DNA of 29,771 nucleotides from Flammeovirgaceae bacterium UBA976 (GTDB lineage Bacteria; Bacteroidota; Bacteroidia; Cytophagales; Cyclobacteriaceae), in NCBI GenBank assembly GCA_002292365.1, contig DBBU01000025.1, positions 21,219 to 50,989 on the forward strand. The letters are read 5' to 3'. The position numbers and the translations under genes were made by a program. The notes under the pieces are model-generated. The model saw nothing but the letters and a program-made list of their open reading frames with translations. It did not search any database and was not told the origin of the DNA. Below, one piece after another: positions 1-8,798 of the stretch (positions are counted from its first letter, which is position 1; each line of letters begins with the position of its first letter).

Positions 1-138
1 AAACTAAATATTTTAAGACTCATCTATGCGTTTCAAGATAAAGAATTACTTTTAAATAAGTTCCTTTTTTTTATGCTTTTAACTAAGTGTTTAACTATTA
101 TATCATTGATTCTGAAAAGTAAATTTTGGCCCAAAAAA

Positions 139-3100
139 ATGTCCATCCGACTTTCTTTCCTTCTAATTTTGACAACCTCAATGGCCATGGCCCAACAACT
201 AGATGTATCTCATTTTGAACAGCTAAACATTCGAAATATTGGACCCTCCAATATGAGTGGTCGTATTACTACCATTGATGCAGTACTTAGTAATCCTAAT
301 ACTTTATTTATTGGATCCGCTTCAGGAGGCGTATGGAAATCAGAAAATGGCGGAAGTTCCTGGAAGCCCGTTTTTGATGGTCAGCCTACGCAAAATATTG
401 GTGCTTTAGCTATTCAACAAAGTAATCCCAATGTGATTTGGGTAGGTACAGGAGAGGGTAATCCTAGAAATTCTATGAATTTAGGAATGGGCATTTTCAA
501 AAGTTCAGATAACGGAGTTACGTGGAAGCACATGGGGCTCGAGGCTACCAAAACCATTCATCGAATTAAAATTGATCCATCAAATCCATTGATCGTCTAT
601 GTCGGCGCTATGGGTGATCCCTTTACACCCAATGAGGATAGAGGGTTATTTAAAACTACAGATGGTGGGCGTACTTGGGAAAAAATTCTTTTTACCAATG
701 ATCAATCGGGCATTGCCGATTTAGTGATGGACCCTGAAAATCCCAACAAATTGATAGCTGCCATGTATGAGCACCGACGGACTCCCTATTATTTCACTTC
801 GGGAGGCCCTGGTTCTGGCCTTTTTTTAACACTAGACGGAGGTACTTCTTGGAAAAAATTAAGTCCCGATGAAGGCATTCCAGAAGGAGAAATCGGTCGA
901 ATTGGACTTGCTATTGCACCCTCAAACCCTGACCGTATGTATGCCAAAATTGAGTCGAAAAAAAATGCGCTTTATAGAAGCGATAATGGAGGTCAAAGTT
1001 GGTATCAAGTCAATGATAATCCTAAATTCACCAATAACAGACCTTTTTATTTTCAAGAACTTGCCGTAGATTCAAAAAATCCTGAGCGGCTCTACAATAT
1101 TTATCAACCGCTCTCCGTAAGTTATGATGGCGGTATTACTTTTGATCCTGTCCCCATGATTCCCGCTGATGAAACAAAAGGAATTCATGCCGATTTCCAT
1201 TCATTTTGGGTGAATCCAAACGATGCCAAACATTTCATCATTGGAGGCGATGGTGGTTTAGGTATTACCCGAGATCATGGCAAAAGTTGGTACTTCCCAG
1301 AAACGATTCCGGTAGCCCAAGTATACCATGTCAATGTAGATCAAGACCGACCTTATAACGTATATGTAGGCATGCAAGATAACGGAAATTGGTCTGGACC
1401 GGGTTACACTTGGAAGCGAGGGGGTATCCGGACCCTATACTGGCAGTATTTGGTAGGTGGAGATGGATTTTATATTGAGCCTGACCTTGACAATTCTCGA
1501 TTTGGTTACGGTACCTCTCAAAATGGGGATCTCTATCGTTATGATAAAATCAGTGGCTATTACAACAGTATTAAGCCACACAATTCTAAATCAGAAACTC
1601 TTTTACGTTTCAACTGGAATGCCGCTTTCGCGAAAGATCCTTTTGATGCAAATACTGTCTATTATGGGTCCCAATTTGTTCATAAATCAACAGACAAAGG
1701 TGGCAGCTGGCAAATTATTTCCCCTGATTTAACAACTCACAATCCGAACCATCAAAAAAGAGATTATGGGGGACTGACTTTAGATATTTCAGGTGCCGAA
1801 AACTATAACAGCTTACTCACCATTGCGCCAAGTCCACTTGATGAAAATATAATTTGGACAGGATCCGATGATGGCCAAGTCCATATCACCAGAGATGGTG
1901 GTGATTCTTGGATCAATTTGACTGAACACGTCCAAGGTATGCCTCATGAAAGTTGGATTGCTCAAATTCAAGCCTCTAGCTATGAGGCAGGAACCGCTTG
2001 GATGGTTGTTAACAACTACCGAAAAGGAGATTACCAACCTTATTTGTTCAAAACAGAGGACTTTGGTGAAAGCTGGACCCCATTATTAGATAAAAAGAAG
2101 GTACAAGGTTATGCATTAAGTGTCATTCAAGATCCAGAGGAACCGAATTTGATCTTTTTAGGAACTGAAGGGGGTCTTTGGATAAGTATCGATGCAGGTA
2201 TTAACTGGGTTCAGTTCCAAAATAAATTTCCGTCAGTATCTACCATGGATCTAAAGATTCAGCCCGTTGAATCGGCATTAATTATAGGTACTTTTGGTCG
2301 TGCAGTTTGGATTTTAGACGACCTTTTGACCCTACGTGCTGCTGCAGGAAAACATTTAAAAAAGGGATTGACAGCTTTAAAAATGAATGATGTAGTTCAG
2401 GTAAAGGGACTTTTCATAGCGCCTCCTGGAAATATATGGACAGGATTCAATACAACCTTCGAGGGCGAAAATCGAAGTTTTCAAAAAGTAGAAATTCCTT
2501 ATTACTTAGGAGCTTTAGCGGACACCTCCCAACTTTTACAAGTACAGATTTTTGACGATGAAGGAAATTCAATCCATTCCATTCAATCAAAACCCACTAG
2601 CCAAGGGTTGAATTATGTGAGCTGGAAATTAGACCTCCCATCAAACCATTTTTCAGATGCCTGGATTCAGGAAGGTGCAAGAGGAATACCTGTGCCGCCT
2701 GGCACCTACAAAATCATGCTCAATTATCAGCATCTTAAAGATTCTACGACGCTCACAGTATTGACTGATCCTCGATTTGAGCTGGCCCCAGACGTAGATA
2801 AAACTCTGTATCAATATCAAAAATCCATCGACTTACAAGTACGAAAATTAGCCAGTATCCTAGGTTCAATAGATACTAAGTTAAATAAGATAGATTCCTT
2901 GAAAAACCAGCTTTCACAAGCTGATTCCTTGAATTATATTTTACTTCTGAAGGACATGGATGTATTAAAGTCGGACTTGCAAAGCACCCGATCGAAGGGG
3001 CAAACCCCCAAACCCATTAGACAACTTGGCGCCTGGAAAACCTCTATTATAAGTCCTTATTCAAAAGTAAAAGATGTCCTAATGATTGCAATGGCCCGCA

Positions 3101-3243
3101 CAAGACTTCCCTCAGAGTCAGAGTGGACATTGCTTAAAGATGCCATAAATTCGGTTAGGGAATATGAACAAGAGGTCCATCTATGGGTTGAAAAAAAATG
3201 GACCCCTTTTGTAAAAAAACTGGATAAGTCAGGCCTTAATTAG
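139..3243 (+). CDS. Secreted Asp-box (BNR/VPS10-like) beta-propeller protein
   Basis: This protein of about 1034 residues probably folds as one or two exported beta-propellers; no enzymatic role is visible. At least ten Asp-box turns (S/T-x-D-x-G-x-x-W) run from SENGGSSW at residue 68 to SIDAGINW at 683, including SSDNGVTW, TTDGGRTW, TLDGGTSW, TRDHGKSW, STDKGGSW and TRDGGDSW. Such repeats occur in sialidase, sortilin/VPS10 and WD40/YVTN/BNR-like families. A region after about 705 looks like an Ig/FlgD-type beta domain (PPGTYKIML) followed by a helical tail. I chose the ATG at 139 because it puts a clean signal peptide (ending AMA-QQ) at the N terminus; an in-frame ATG at 73 would add 22 residues before it. 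No type IX C-terminal sorting domain is apparent. The gene stands alone and its 3' end overlaps the convergent aldo/keto reductase by 8 bases. The fold is secure; the function is unknown. Confidence 0.85.
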   Translation: MSIRLSFLLILTTSMAMAQQLDVSHFEQLNIRNIGPSNMSGRITTIDAVLSNPNTLFIGSASGGVWKSENGGSSWKPVFDGQPTQNIGALAIQQSNPNVIWVGTGEGNPRNSMNLGMGIFKSSDNGVTWKHMGLEATKTIHRIKIDPSNPLIVYVGAMGDPFTPNEDRGLFKTTDGGRTWEKILFTNDQSGIADLVMDPENPNKLIAAMYEHRRTPYYFTSGGPGSGLFLTLDGGTSWKKLSPDEGIPEGEIGRIGLAIAPSNPDRMYAKIESKKNALYRSDNGGQSWYQVNDNPKFTNNRPFYFQELAVDSKNPERLYNIYQPLSVSYDGGITFDPVPMIPADETKGIHADFHSFWVNPNDAKHFIIGGDGGLGITRDHGKSWYFPETIPVAQVYHVNVDQDRPYNVYVGMQDNGNWSGPGYTWKRGGIRTLYWQYLVGGDGFYIEPDLDNSRFGYGTSQNGDLYRYDKISGYYNSIKPHNSKSETLLRFNWNAAFAKDPFDANTVYYGSQFVHKSTDKGGSWQIISPDLTTHNPNHQKRDYGGLTLDISGAENYNSLLTIAPSPLDENIIWTGSDDGQVHITRDGGDSWINLTEHVQGMPHESWIAQIQASSYEAGTAWMVVNNYRKGDYQPYLFKTEDFGESWTPLLDKKKVQGYALSVIQDPEEPNLIFLGTEGGLWISIDAGINWVQFQNKFPSVSTMDLKIQPVESALIIGTFGRAVWILDDLLTLRAAAGKHLKKGLTALKMNDVVQVKGLFIAPPGNIWTGFNTTFEGENRSFQKVEIPYYLGALADTSQLLQVQIFDDEGNSIHSIQSKPTSQGLNYVSWKLDLPSNHFSDAWIQEGARGIPVPPGTYKIMLNYQHLKDSTTLTVLTDPRFELAPDVDKTLYQYQKSIDLQVRKLASILGSIDTKLNKIDSLKNQLSQADSLNYILLLKDMDVLKSDLQSTRSKGQTPKPIRQLGAWKTSIISPYSKVKDVLMIAMARTRLPSESEWTLLKDAINSVREYEQEVHLWVEKKWTPFVKKLDKSGLN

Positions 3244-4705
3244 AAGTCTCATTAGGTGATTTGAGAACTGCTTCTGCTTCTATTTCAACCATGTAACCGG
3301 CGCCAACCAACTTGGCCTCGACCAAAGTATTGGCTGGGTTGATGCCCTTAAAACGTACGCCATGAGCTCTCGCTACCGGTTCCCAATCCTTGATGTTATT
3401 GACAAATATCCGCGTCCTAACGACATCCTCAAGCGATCCGCCAAATGATTCAAGGACCGATTCAATTTTATCAATGACAAAATGCGTTTGGGCTGCACCA
3501 TCTTTACCTCCAATCATTTTATGACCATGAGTAGCGGTAGTCCCTGAAACATGTATCCGATTTCCCTCTTTTACAGCCCTACTGTAACCCGCAAATTCCT
3601 CCCAAACTGTCCCACTGAATATTTGTGCGCGATCTGCTCCCGAATCAATAGGAACATAGGATTTAGGAATGTTCGCTAAGTGATGACTTAAATCTCCAGA
3701 AGCAGTCAAGAAGGGCGGTTTTCGGTATTCATCTCCACAATCACCCGGGACGGGTGTGAGTGACCCTTGGGCATTTCTAATGTCGACCATATCCGCCTCT
3801 GAAAATGTCAAATCAAGCATTTTTTTATGCTCAGTTATGTGCTCACTTTGACCCAGCCTCGCGCCAACAATTATGGCTGCCACCGATGGGTTTTCTAACA
3901 TCCATCTACTAGCTACATTGGCCATAGAGACCTTATGTCGATCGGCTACTTTTTTAATCGATTCAAGTAAATTTTGAAACCCATCCCATCCTCCAGAAAC
4001 ATCAATAAATCGTTTGTATTTCATTTCAGACCAAGTAGTCAATTCATCCTGCGAAGGCTCCACCTTGCCCATCCATTTTTTTGTCAAAAACCCACCAGCT
4101 AGGGTACCAAAAGCCAATATTTTGACGCCATATTTTTCACAAACTTGTGCCATTTCACCGCTCGCTCTTTGGTCAATCAACGAATGACAAACCTGATTAC
4201 TTATCAGAGGAATGCCTGAAGCACATGCCATCCTTAAATGGGCCGCATCAAAATTGGTCACTCCTAAGTGATGAATCAGACCTTCTTCCCTTAGTTCATT
4301 TAGATAGAATAAGGCATCTAACCAACTTGGATCAGGGTAATGCCAAGCATGAAATTGTATCAATTCAATAGTGGATTGCTTCATTCTGTCCAATGCCATG
4401 TGTACGGCTTGTCTCACAACTTCACGATTTATTTTACCCGGCTTTGGCACCCACTTGGTGAATAATTGAACCTGATCACCAAGAAAATGATTCCTTTTAA
4501 AATACCCAGTAATTACCTCACTCGAGCCATAGTGATCTGCCATATCGAATGTAGTAAATCCTGCCCTTACATAGGGCTCCATGGATTGAGATGTTAAGAC
4601 AGGATCAAGTACACTTCCATTTCGTTCCATATCTGCTATTTGCCATAATCCAATGATCATGCGCGAAATCTTCAATCCAGGGGCTAATTGATATGTATTT
4701 TCCAT
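3236..4705 (-). CDS. Aldo/keto reductase fused to a RidA/YjgF-like domain
   Basis: This 489-residue protein joins two families. Residues 1 to about 325 form an aldo/keto reductase with the complete catalytic tetrad D54, Y59, K84 and H119, and a late cofactor-binding stretch at GARLGQSEH (281-289). Residues about 355-485 are RidA-like (IHVSGTT, RTRIFVNN, MVEIEAEAV). The RidA imine-deaminase arginine, which sits in a P-A-R motif in E. coli RidA, is replaced by N459 (P-A-N-T), so ordinary 2-iminopropanoate deamination is unlikely; this resembles the Rid subgroups that lack the arginine. The gene starts 2 bases after the APC permease stop, so the two are almost certainly co-transcribed. By inference it is a cytosolic NADPH-dependent reductase acting on a carbonyl or imine derived from an imported amine or amino acid. 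There is no export signal. The fusion is one uninterrupted frame. Confidence 0.88.
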   Translation of the reverse strand: MENTYQLAPGLKISRMIIGLWQIADMERNGSVLDPVLTSQSMEPYVRAGFTTFDMADHYGSSEVITGYFKRNHFLGDQVQLFTKWVPKPGKINREVVRQAVHMALDRMKQSTIELIQFHAWHYPDPSWLDALFYLNELREEGLIHHLGVTNFDAAHLRMACASGIPLISNQVCHSLIDQRASGEMAQVCEKYGVKILAFGTLAGGFLTKKWMGKVEPSQDELTTWSEMKYKRFIDVSGGWDGFQNLLESIKKVADRHKVSMANVASRWMLENPSVAAIIVGARLGQSEHITEHKKMLDLTFSEADMVDIRNAQGSLTPVPGDCGDEYRKPPFLTASGDLSHHLANIPKSYVPIDSGADRAQIFSGTVWEEFAGYSRAVKEGNRIHVSGTTATHGHKMIGGKDGAAQTHFVIDKIESVLESFGGSLEDVVRTRIFVNNIKDWEPVARAHGVRFKGINPANTLVEAKLVGAGYMVEIEAEAVLKSPNETSN

Positions 4706-4707
4706 TT

Positions 4708-6195
4708 TTATTCTTCGGGTAAAACTTTAAACCTTTCATGTCCTTCTGGACCATTTTGACGAAATTTCGACCATTTTATAAAAAACAAACAGCTCGCTAA
4801 AGTCATGACGATAAGCCAAATGAAGGTTGAGTGAAAAAACCAATGGGTTACTTTGGCGGTTAGATCCTTATAAGTATGCACAATGAGAAATCCAATCAAA
4901 AATAAAGTACCCAGCCACCCAATCCATAATTGCAATCGCCTATTTTTAAGGACTGAAATTTGACCTGCCAACAAAGGATTTATTTTTGGGAGCGTTATTA
5001 ATGCGATACAAATCAACAAAAAGTTAACCATCATTGAAGTGACCATAATATCAATCCCCAAGAAAAAATCACCTGCAAAATGAGCCCCTAAGACACCTAA
5101 ACTCGCCATTAATCCAGCCACTACAAGAGCTATGAAAGGCGTCTGTTTTTGAGGATGAATCCGCGCAATGAAAGAGGGAAATATACCGTCTTCTGCCCAA
5201 GCAAACATCAGCCTAGATACAGAAAGTAACATAGCAGGAAGGTCATTGATCAAAGCGATGGAAGCGCCCATTAAAATCGCCACACCCCATTCTGTAGGGA
5301 GTACATAGCTCAAAAGTCCAGGTGCACTGATATCTTTTTGAGCAGCTTCGGCCGCCACAAAGCTCCATGGAATGGTATGATAAACAGCCGCAGTAAATAA
5401 AAAATAAAATACCCCTACTGAAAAGACCGCTAACAAAATAGCTTTAGGTAATGACTTGGTTGGATTTTTTGCTTCGCTACCTGCTTGTGATATCGAATCA
5501 AAGCCAATGAAACTCGAAAAAAGCAAAGCCGATGCTGAGAGAAAAATACGCCAATCAAAAGCGACGGAAGTTGGTTGAAAAATTCGATTTTCTTTGGCCT
5601 TAAGTGCAGTCATGAAATCTTGGCTGTTAAACGTAAATCCGGCGACGATTACAATGGCCCCGAGTGCAAACATTAAAAACATCATAGGTAGTAATATACT
5701 TTCATAGGACTTAGCCCCTCGGATATTAATCCAAACAAAAAACCAGATCAAAAATAGGGCAAGACTCACTCTTATCAGAGGTATTTCAAGCGTTGCAGAT
5801 AGGTCTTCCCAACCCAAAGCAGATGATAGGTCTCTAAGAAAAGGAATGCATATATAGGCAATTACCCCTATAACAATACTGAGTCCAAACCATTGTGAAA
5901 AACTAGCCACGAATCCCAGGTAAGGATTCAACCCTCGACTCACATATATATAACTTCCACCAGCCCTGGGCATGGCCGAGGATAATATGGCATAGGCCAA
6001 CGCAGTAAAAATGGCCGGAATTGCGGCAAAAGCAAAGGCTGGTAAAACATAGGGGCCGATTCCAGGTACATTGCGCTGGATCATAAAAGGTACCACGTTT
6101 ATGGATGCCCCGAGCATAGAGCAAACCCCTGTTGCTGTAAGGGCCATTAAACCCATTTGACGAGATAACTTTAGTCTGTTTTGCTGAGATATCAA
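4708..6195 (-). CDS. APC-family amino acid permease
   Basis: This 495-residue integral membrane protein has about twelve or more hydrophobic segments and belongs to the amino acid-polyamine-organocation superfamily. The first helix carries a glycine-rich unwound stretch (TGVCSMLGASINVV), and the segment after the second helix has the family signature MPRAGGSYIYVSRGL. A later EAKNPTKSLPKAI segment matches the usual cytoplasmic loop of amino acid permeases. It should import an amino acid or amine by proton or sodium symport across the inner membrane; substrate specificity cannot be read from the sequence. It lies 142 bases downstream of a class V PLP enzyme and 2 bases upstream of the AKR-RidA fusion, which suggests uptake coupled to metabolism. 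Family assignment is firm. Confidence 0.92.
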   Translation of the reverse strand: MISQQNRLKLSRQMGLMALTATGVCSMLGASINVVPFMIQRNVPGIGPYVLPAFAFAAIPAIFTALAYAILSSAMPRAGGSYIYVSRGLNPYLGFVASFSQWFGLSIVIGVIAYICIPFLRDLSSALGWEDLSATLEIPLIRVSLALFLIWFFVWINIRGAKSYESILLPMMFLMFALGAIVIVAGFTFNSQDFMTALKAKENRIFQPTSVAFDWRIFLSASALLFSSFIGFDSISQAGSEAKNPTKSLPKAILLAVFSVGVFYFLFTAAVYHTIPWSFVAAEAAQKDISAPGLLSYVLPTEWGVAILMGASIALINDLPAMLLSVSRLMFAWAEDGIFPSFIARIHPQKQTPFIALVVAGLMASLGVLGAHFAGDFFLGIDIMVTSMMVNFLLICIALITLPKINPLLAGQISVLKNRRLQLWIGWLGTLFLIGFLIVHTYKDLTAKVTHWFFHSTFIWLIVMTLASCLFFIKWSKFRQNGPEGHERFKVLPEE

Positions 6196-6221
6196 AATTT
6201 GATTTGGGCTAATTTATATCT

Positions 6222-6246
6222 AATTGAAGAAGGAGAACCTTCAATT
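6222..6246. repeat. Inverted repeat in the permease leader
   Basis: AATTGAAG (6222-6229) and CTTCAATT (6239-6246) form an 8-bp stem with a 9-nt loop. It sits between the stop of the class V PLP gene (6338) and the start of the permease (6195). No strong U-tract follows on the minus strand, so it may be a weak terminator, a leader structure or an operator. A TATTTTGT sequence that nearly matches a -7 element lies just upstream on the minus strand. Confidence 0.35.
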
Positions 6247-6337
6247 TTAAGGACAAAATACGCTCATTCCTCACTCCTTTTTGAACTGACTTATTAGTCA
6301 TTTTAATTCAGTTTTGCTATCATAAATTGTTATTAAA

Positions 6338-7600
6338 CTAGTTGCTCAATTCCTTAATGGCATTTACCAATACATCCAATTCCTTGGGAGTAGTAAATAA
6401 ATTAGGAGTAATCCTCAATCCACGCACGCCCGGACGATCAATGGCTACGGTCCAAATTTGATAATCATCCAACAATTGCTTAGCGAAATCTGCTGGATCA
6501 ATAGTTTCAATACCCACATTACCAATCGCACAATATCGACTGGATTCTACGGGGGTATTGACCACCACCCTAGGTAAATCTCTTACTTGATCGGTCCAAT
6601 ATTTTTGTAAGTAGCGCAACCGTGCCTCTTTTCGACTACCACCGATTTTATGATGGTAATCTATAGCGTTGACGATGGCCAAATCTGTCTGCACAGGATA
6701 AGTCCCTACATGATTTAAGCGTAAAATATCTTCAGAATCACGCGGGTCTTCAGCAAATAATGGCCATAGATCAGTTATTTGCTCCTTTTTTATATACAAG
6801 AATCCAGCACCTAAAGGAACAGTTAACCACTTATGTAAGCTCGTCCCATAATAGTCACAATGTAGGTCTTGAATTGAGAACTGGATATGACCAAAAGCAT
6901 GTGCCCCATCTACCATCACGCGAACGCCATAGCGATGCGCCATATCACAAATTTTTTGAACAGGCATGATCTGTCCGGTGATATTAACCATGTGACAAAT
7001 CATGAGCAATCGGGTCTTCCGTGTAATTACGGATTCATATAACTTAACGATCTCTTCATCATTTTTGGGATGATTAGGAATTGAAACTTCCCTTACTGCT
7101 ATCCCAAAACGACGCTCCATCAATCTAAATTGATTGCGCATAGCCCCATAATCTTGTGCTGCCATGATGGCCTCATCCCCTTTTTCCCACTTTTGCCCTT
7201 GGATGACTAAGTTGAGCGATTCTGTGGTATTGCGGGTAATAATTAGCTCTTCAGGAAGACAACCGGCCATTTTTGCCAGACGCGTAGCACTGTTTTTTTT
7301 ATTTTCCATTTGCACCGTGCGCATGTAATAGGACCCTTGAAAGTTAATTTCCTTCACATGTTCGATGTAATGATCTTCGATGTATTTTGGCATGATACAA
7401 TAAAAACCATTTTCTAGGTTGATGTAATCTGATTTCAACCGGTAATCCGTCCTTATTTTTAACCAAAAATCTTCATGGGTGGCTAAGGCATTATCAGAAA
7501 GGTGACTTATCGATGAGATCAATGCATTGAGGTGATCAAAAGTCAAAGGTGTTGATAATCCCAAACCCGTTAGTCCTTTTAAAAATGCTCGCTTTTCCAT
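6338..7600 (-). CDS. Class V PLP-dependent aminotransferase-fold enzyme (isopenicillin N epimerase / cysteine desulfurase-like)
   Basis: This 420-residue fold-type I PLP enzyme has the expected residues: TTESLN (125-130) for phosphate contact, D231 in VDGAHAFG (the aspartate that pairs with the pyridine nitrogen, with H234 three residues on), and K257 in SLHKW as the Schiff-base lysine. These patterns fit the class V group containing isopenicillin N epimerase-like and cysteine desulfurase-like enzymes. No obvious desulfurase active-site cysteine loop is visible near the C terminus, so desulfuration is not supported. The N terminus (KRAFLKGLTGLG) looks like a degenerate Tat signal with KR instead of RR; export is possible but uncertain. 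The gene lies 67 bases downstream of the YncE-like propeller gene and 142 bases upstream of the permease. It may be an amino acid epimerase, lyase or transaminase; the substrate is unknown. Confidence 0.85.
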   Translation of the reverse strand: MEKRAFLKGLTGLGLSTPLTFDHLNALISSISHLSDNALATHEDFWLKIRTDYRLKSDYINLENGFYCIMPKYIEDHYIEHVKEINFQGSYYMRTVQMENKKNSATRLAKMAGCLPEELIITRNTTESLNLVIQGQKWEKGDEAIMAAQDYGAMRNQFRLMERRFGIAVREVSIPNHPKNDEEIVKLYESVITRKTRLLMICHMVNITGQIMPVQKICDMAHRYGVRVMVDGAHAFGHIQFSIQDLHCDYYGTSLHKWLTVPLGAGFLYIKKEQITDLWPLFAEDPRDSEDILRLNHVGTYPVQTDLAIVNAIDYHHKIGGSRKEARLRYLQKYWTDQVRDLPRVVVNTPVESSRYCAIGNVGIETIDPADFAKQLLDDYQIWTVAIDRPGVRGLRITPNLFTTPKELDVLVNAIKELSN

Positions 7601-7667
7601 AAAAAAGTAAATGATTCATAATTTACGTTATGGATTTTGTTTTTCAAAAGAATACCACACCAAAGAG

Positions 7668-8798
7668 CTATTCTTCTACTTTCCAAAAAACAATTCCTCC
7701 GGCTTGCTTCCCTACTTCTACCACATCAATTAATTCATGTTTTTCTAATGAAATGATATCTACTGAACCTCGCTCATTACCTTTCCCCTCCACTGAGACG
7801 AATGCATATTTATGATCAGGAGAAACCGAAATACCATGAGTAATCCCTCTAGAGTTCTTAATAACAGCCAATTCCCTCCCCTGATCAAGGTCCCAAATAG
7901 CAGTGGTTCCTTCAGTTTTGTAGCTTACAATCATTTTTTTTCCATCACCCGTAATTTCCATATTGTAAGGACCTTTTCCAGTTGGGAAGGTCTGGACTAC
8001 TTCCCATTTAAGAAGATCTATTTCTAAAATCATATCCTTACCATTGGCGGCGACAAAAACACGTTGACCATCGGGATGTGGGATGACCCAGGTAGGTTTG
8101 ATCGCTGAATGATGGCTATCCTGATGGGGCGTCTCGTCATTCATGGTATGCCCCATAGCTGCGTGATCTACCGCAGCATCGCTAGGTACCTTATTTAAAG
8201 AAGCTAAGGAACGATCTAAATCCAACTTTCGGCTTATTTCCATGGTCATGACATCTATTTCAAAAAGTTCTCCAGACATCATGGCTACGGAGAAATGATT
8301 CAGACCATCGGGACTGATTCTAGACCCATGAGGCATCGCGCCTGTTTGAATTTGTTTGAGCTCTTCCATTGAAAAAGGGTCTACTACAGAGACGGTACTG
8401 GGTGCCATCTTACCATGAAGATTAAAATTCACACAAAAAAGCATGCCATTGGCAGGACTGATCTGCATGCTCGCCGGAAAAATTCCCAACTCGGTGAAAT
8501 CGATCAATTGGTTTGATTCGGTAGCATACTTATATACTCTCCCAAAGGGATTGCCATGTGCCATGGTGACATACCAAAAATCTCCCGAAGGATCTAATGT
8601 AAGTCCATGAGGCCCTTCTATCTCAGTGGCCTGATAACCTACCGTGATGATCTCATCTACAAAGCCCTGAGCACCATCAAATTTTATCACGGCTACTTCA
8701 TCCTCAGACTCCGATGCTACATACAAAAAATAAGTTTGGGAAAATCCAATAAATGGCAAAAATAAGAAAAGACAAAGCGCCCAACTTTTTATGATCAT
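7668..8798 (-). CDS. Secreted YncE-like beta-propeller with His/Met-rich loop
   Basis: This 376-residue exported protein has a signal peptide ending at about residue 20 (FIGFS-QT), followed by YVTN/YncE-type propeller blades. Repeated units include EGPHGLTLDPSGDFWYVT, MPHGSRISPDGLNHFSVA, WVIPHPDGQRVFVAANG, GPYNMEITGDGKKMIVSY and THGISVSPDHKYAFVSV. Residues 211-230 form an inserted loop rich in histidine and methionine (DHAAMGHTM, then HQDSHH), a composition typical of periplasmic copper-binding segments. The start codon overlaps the stop of the upstream LVIVD gene in an ATGA, so the two products are probably made together and may act together outside the inner membrane. The propeller fold is secure. 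Metal binding is inference from composition, and no catalytic function is visible. Confidence 0.82.
   Translation of the reverse strand: MIIKSWALCLFLFLPFIGFSQTYFLYVASESEDEVAVIKFDGAQGFVDEIITVGYQATEIEGPHGLTLDPSGDFWYVTMAHGNPFGRVYKYATESNQLIDFTELGIFPASMQISPANGMLFCVNFNLHGKMAPSTVSVVDPFSMEELKQIQTGAMPHGSRISPDGLNHFSVAMMSGELFEIDVMTMEISRKLDLDRSLASLNKVPSDAAVDHAAMGHTMNDETPHQDSHHSAIKPTWVIPHPDGQRVFVAANGKDMILEIDLLKWEVVQTFPTGKGPYNMEITGDGKKMIVSYKTEGTTAIWDLDQGRELAVIKNSRGITHGISVSPDHKYAFVSVEGKGNERGSVDIISLEKHELIDVVEVGKQAGGIVFWKVEE

Noticed and set aside
3236..4705. The AKR and RidA parts as two genes merged by a missed stop or frameshift
   Set aside because: The frame is continuous with a plausible linker (about 325-355) and there is no internal start site with a promoter-like or overlap arrangement at the junction.
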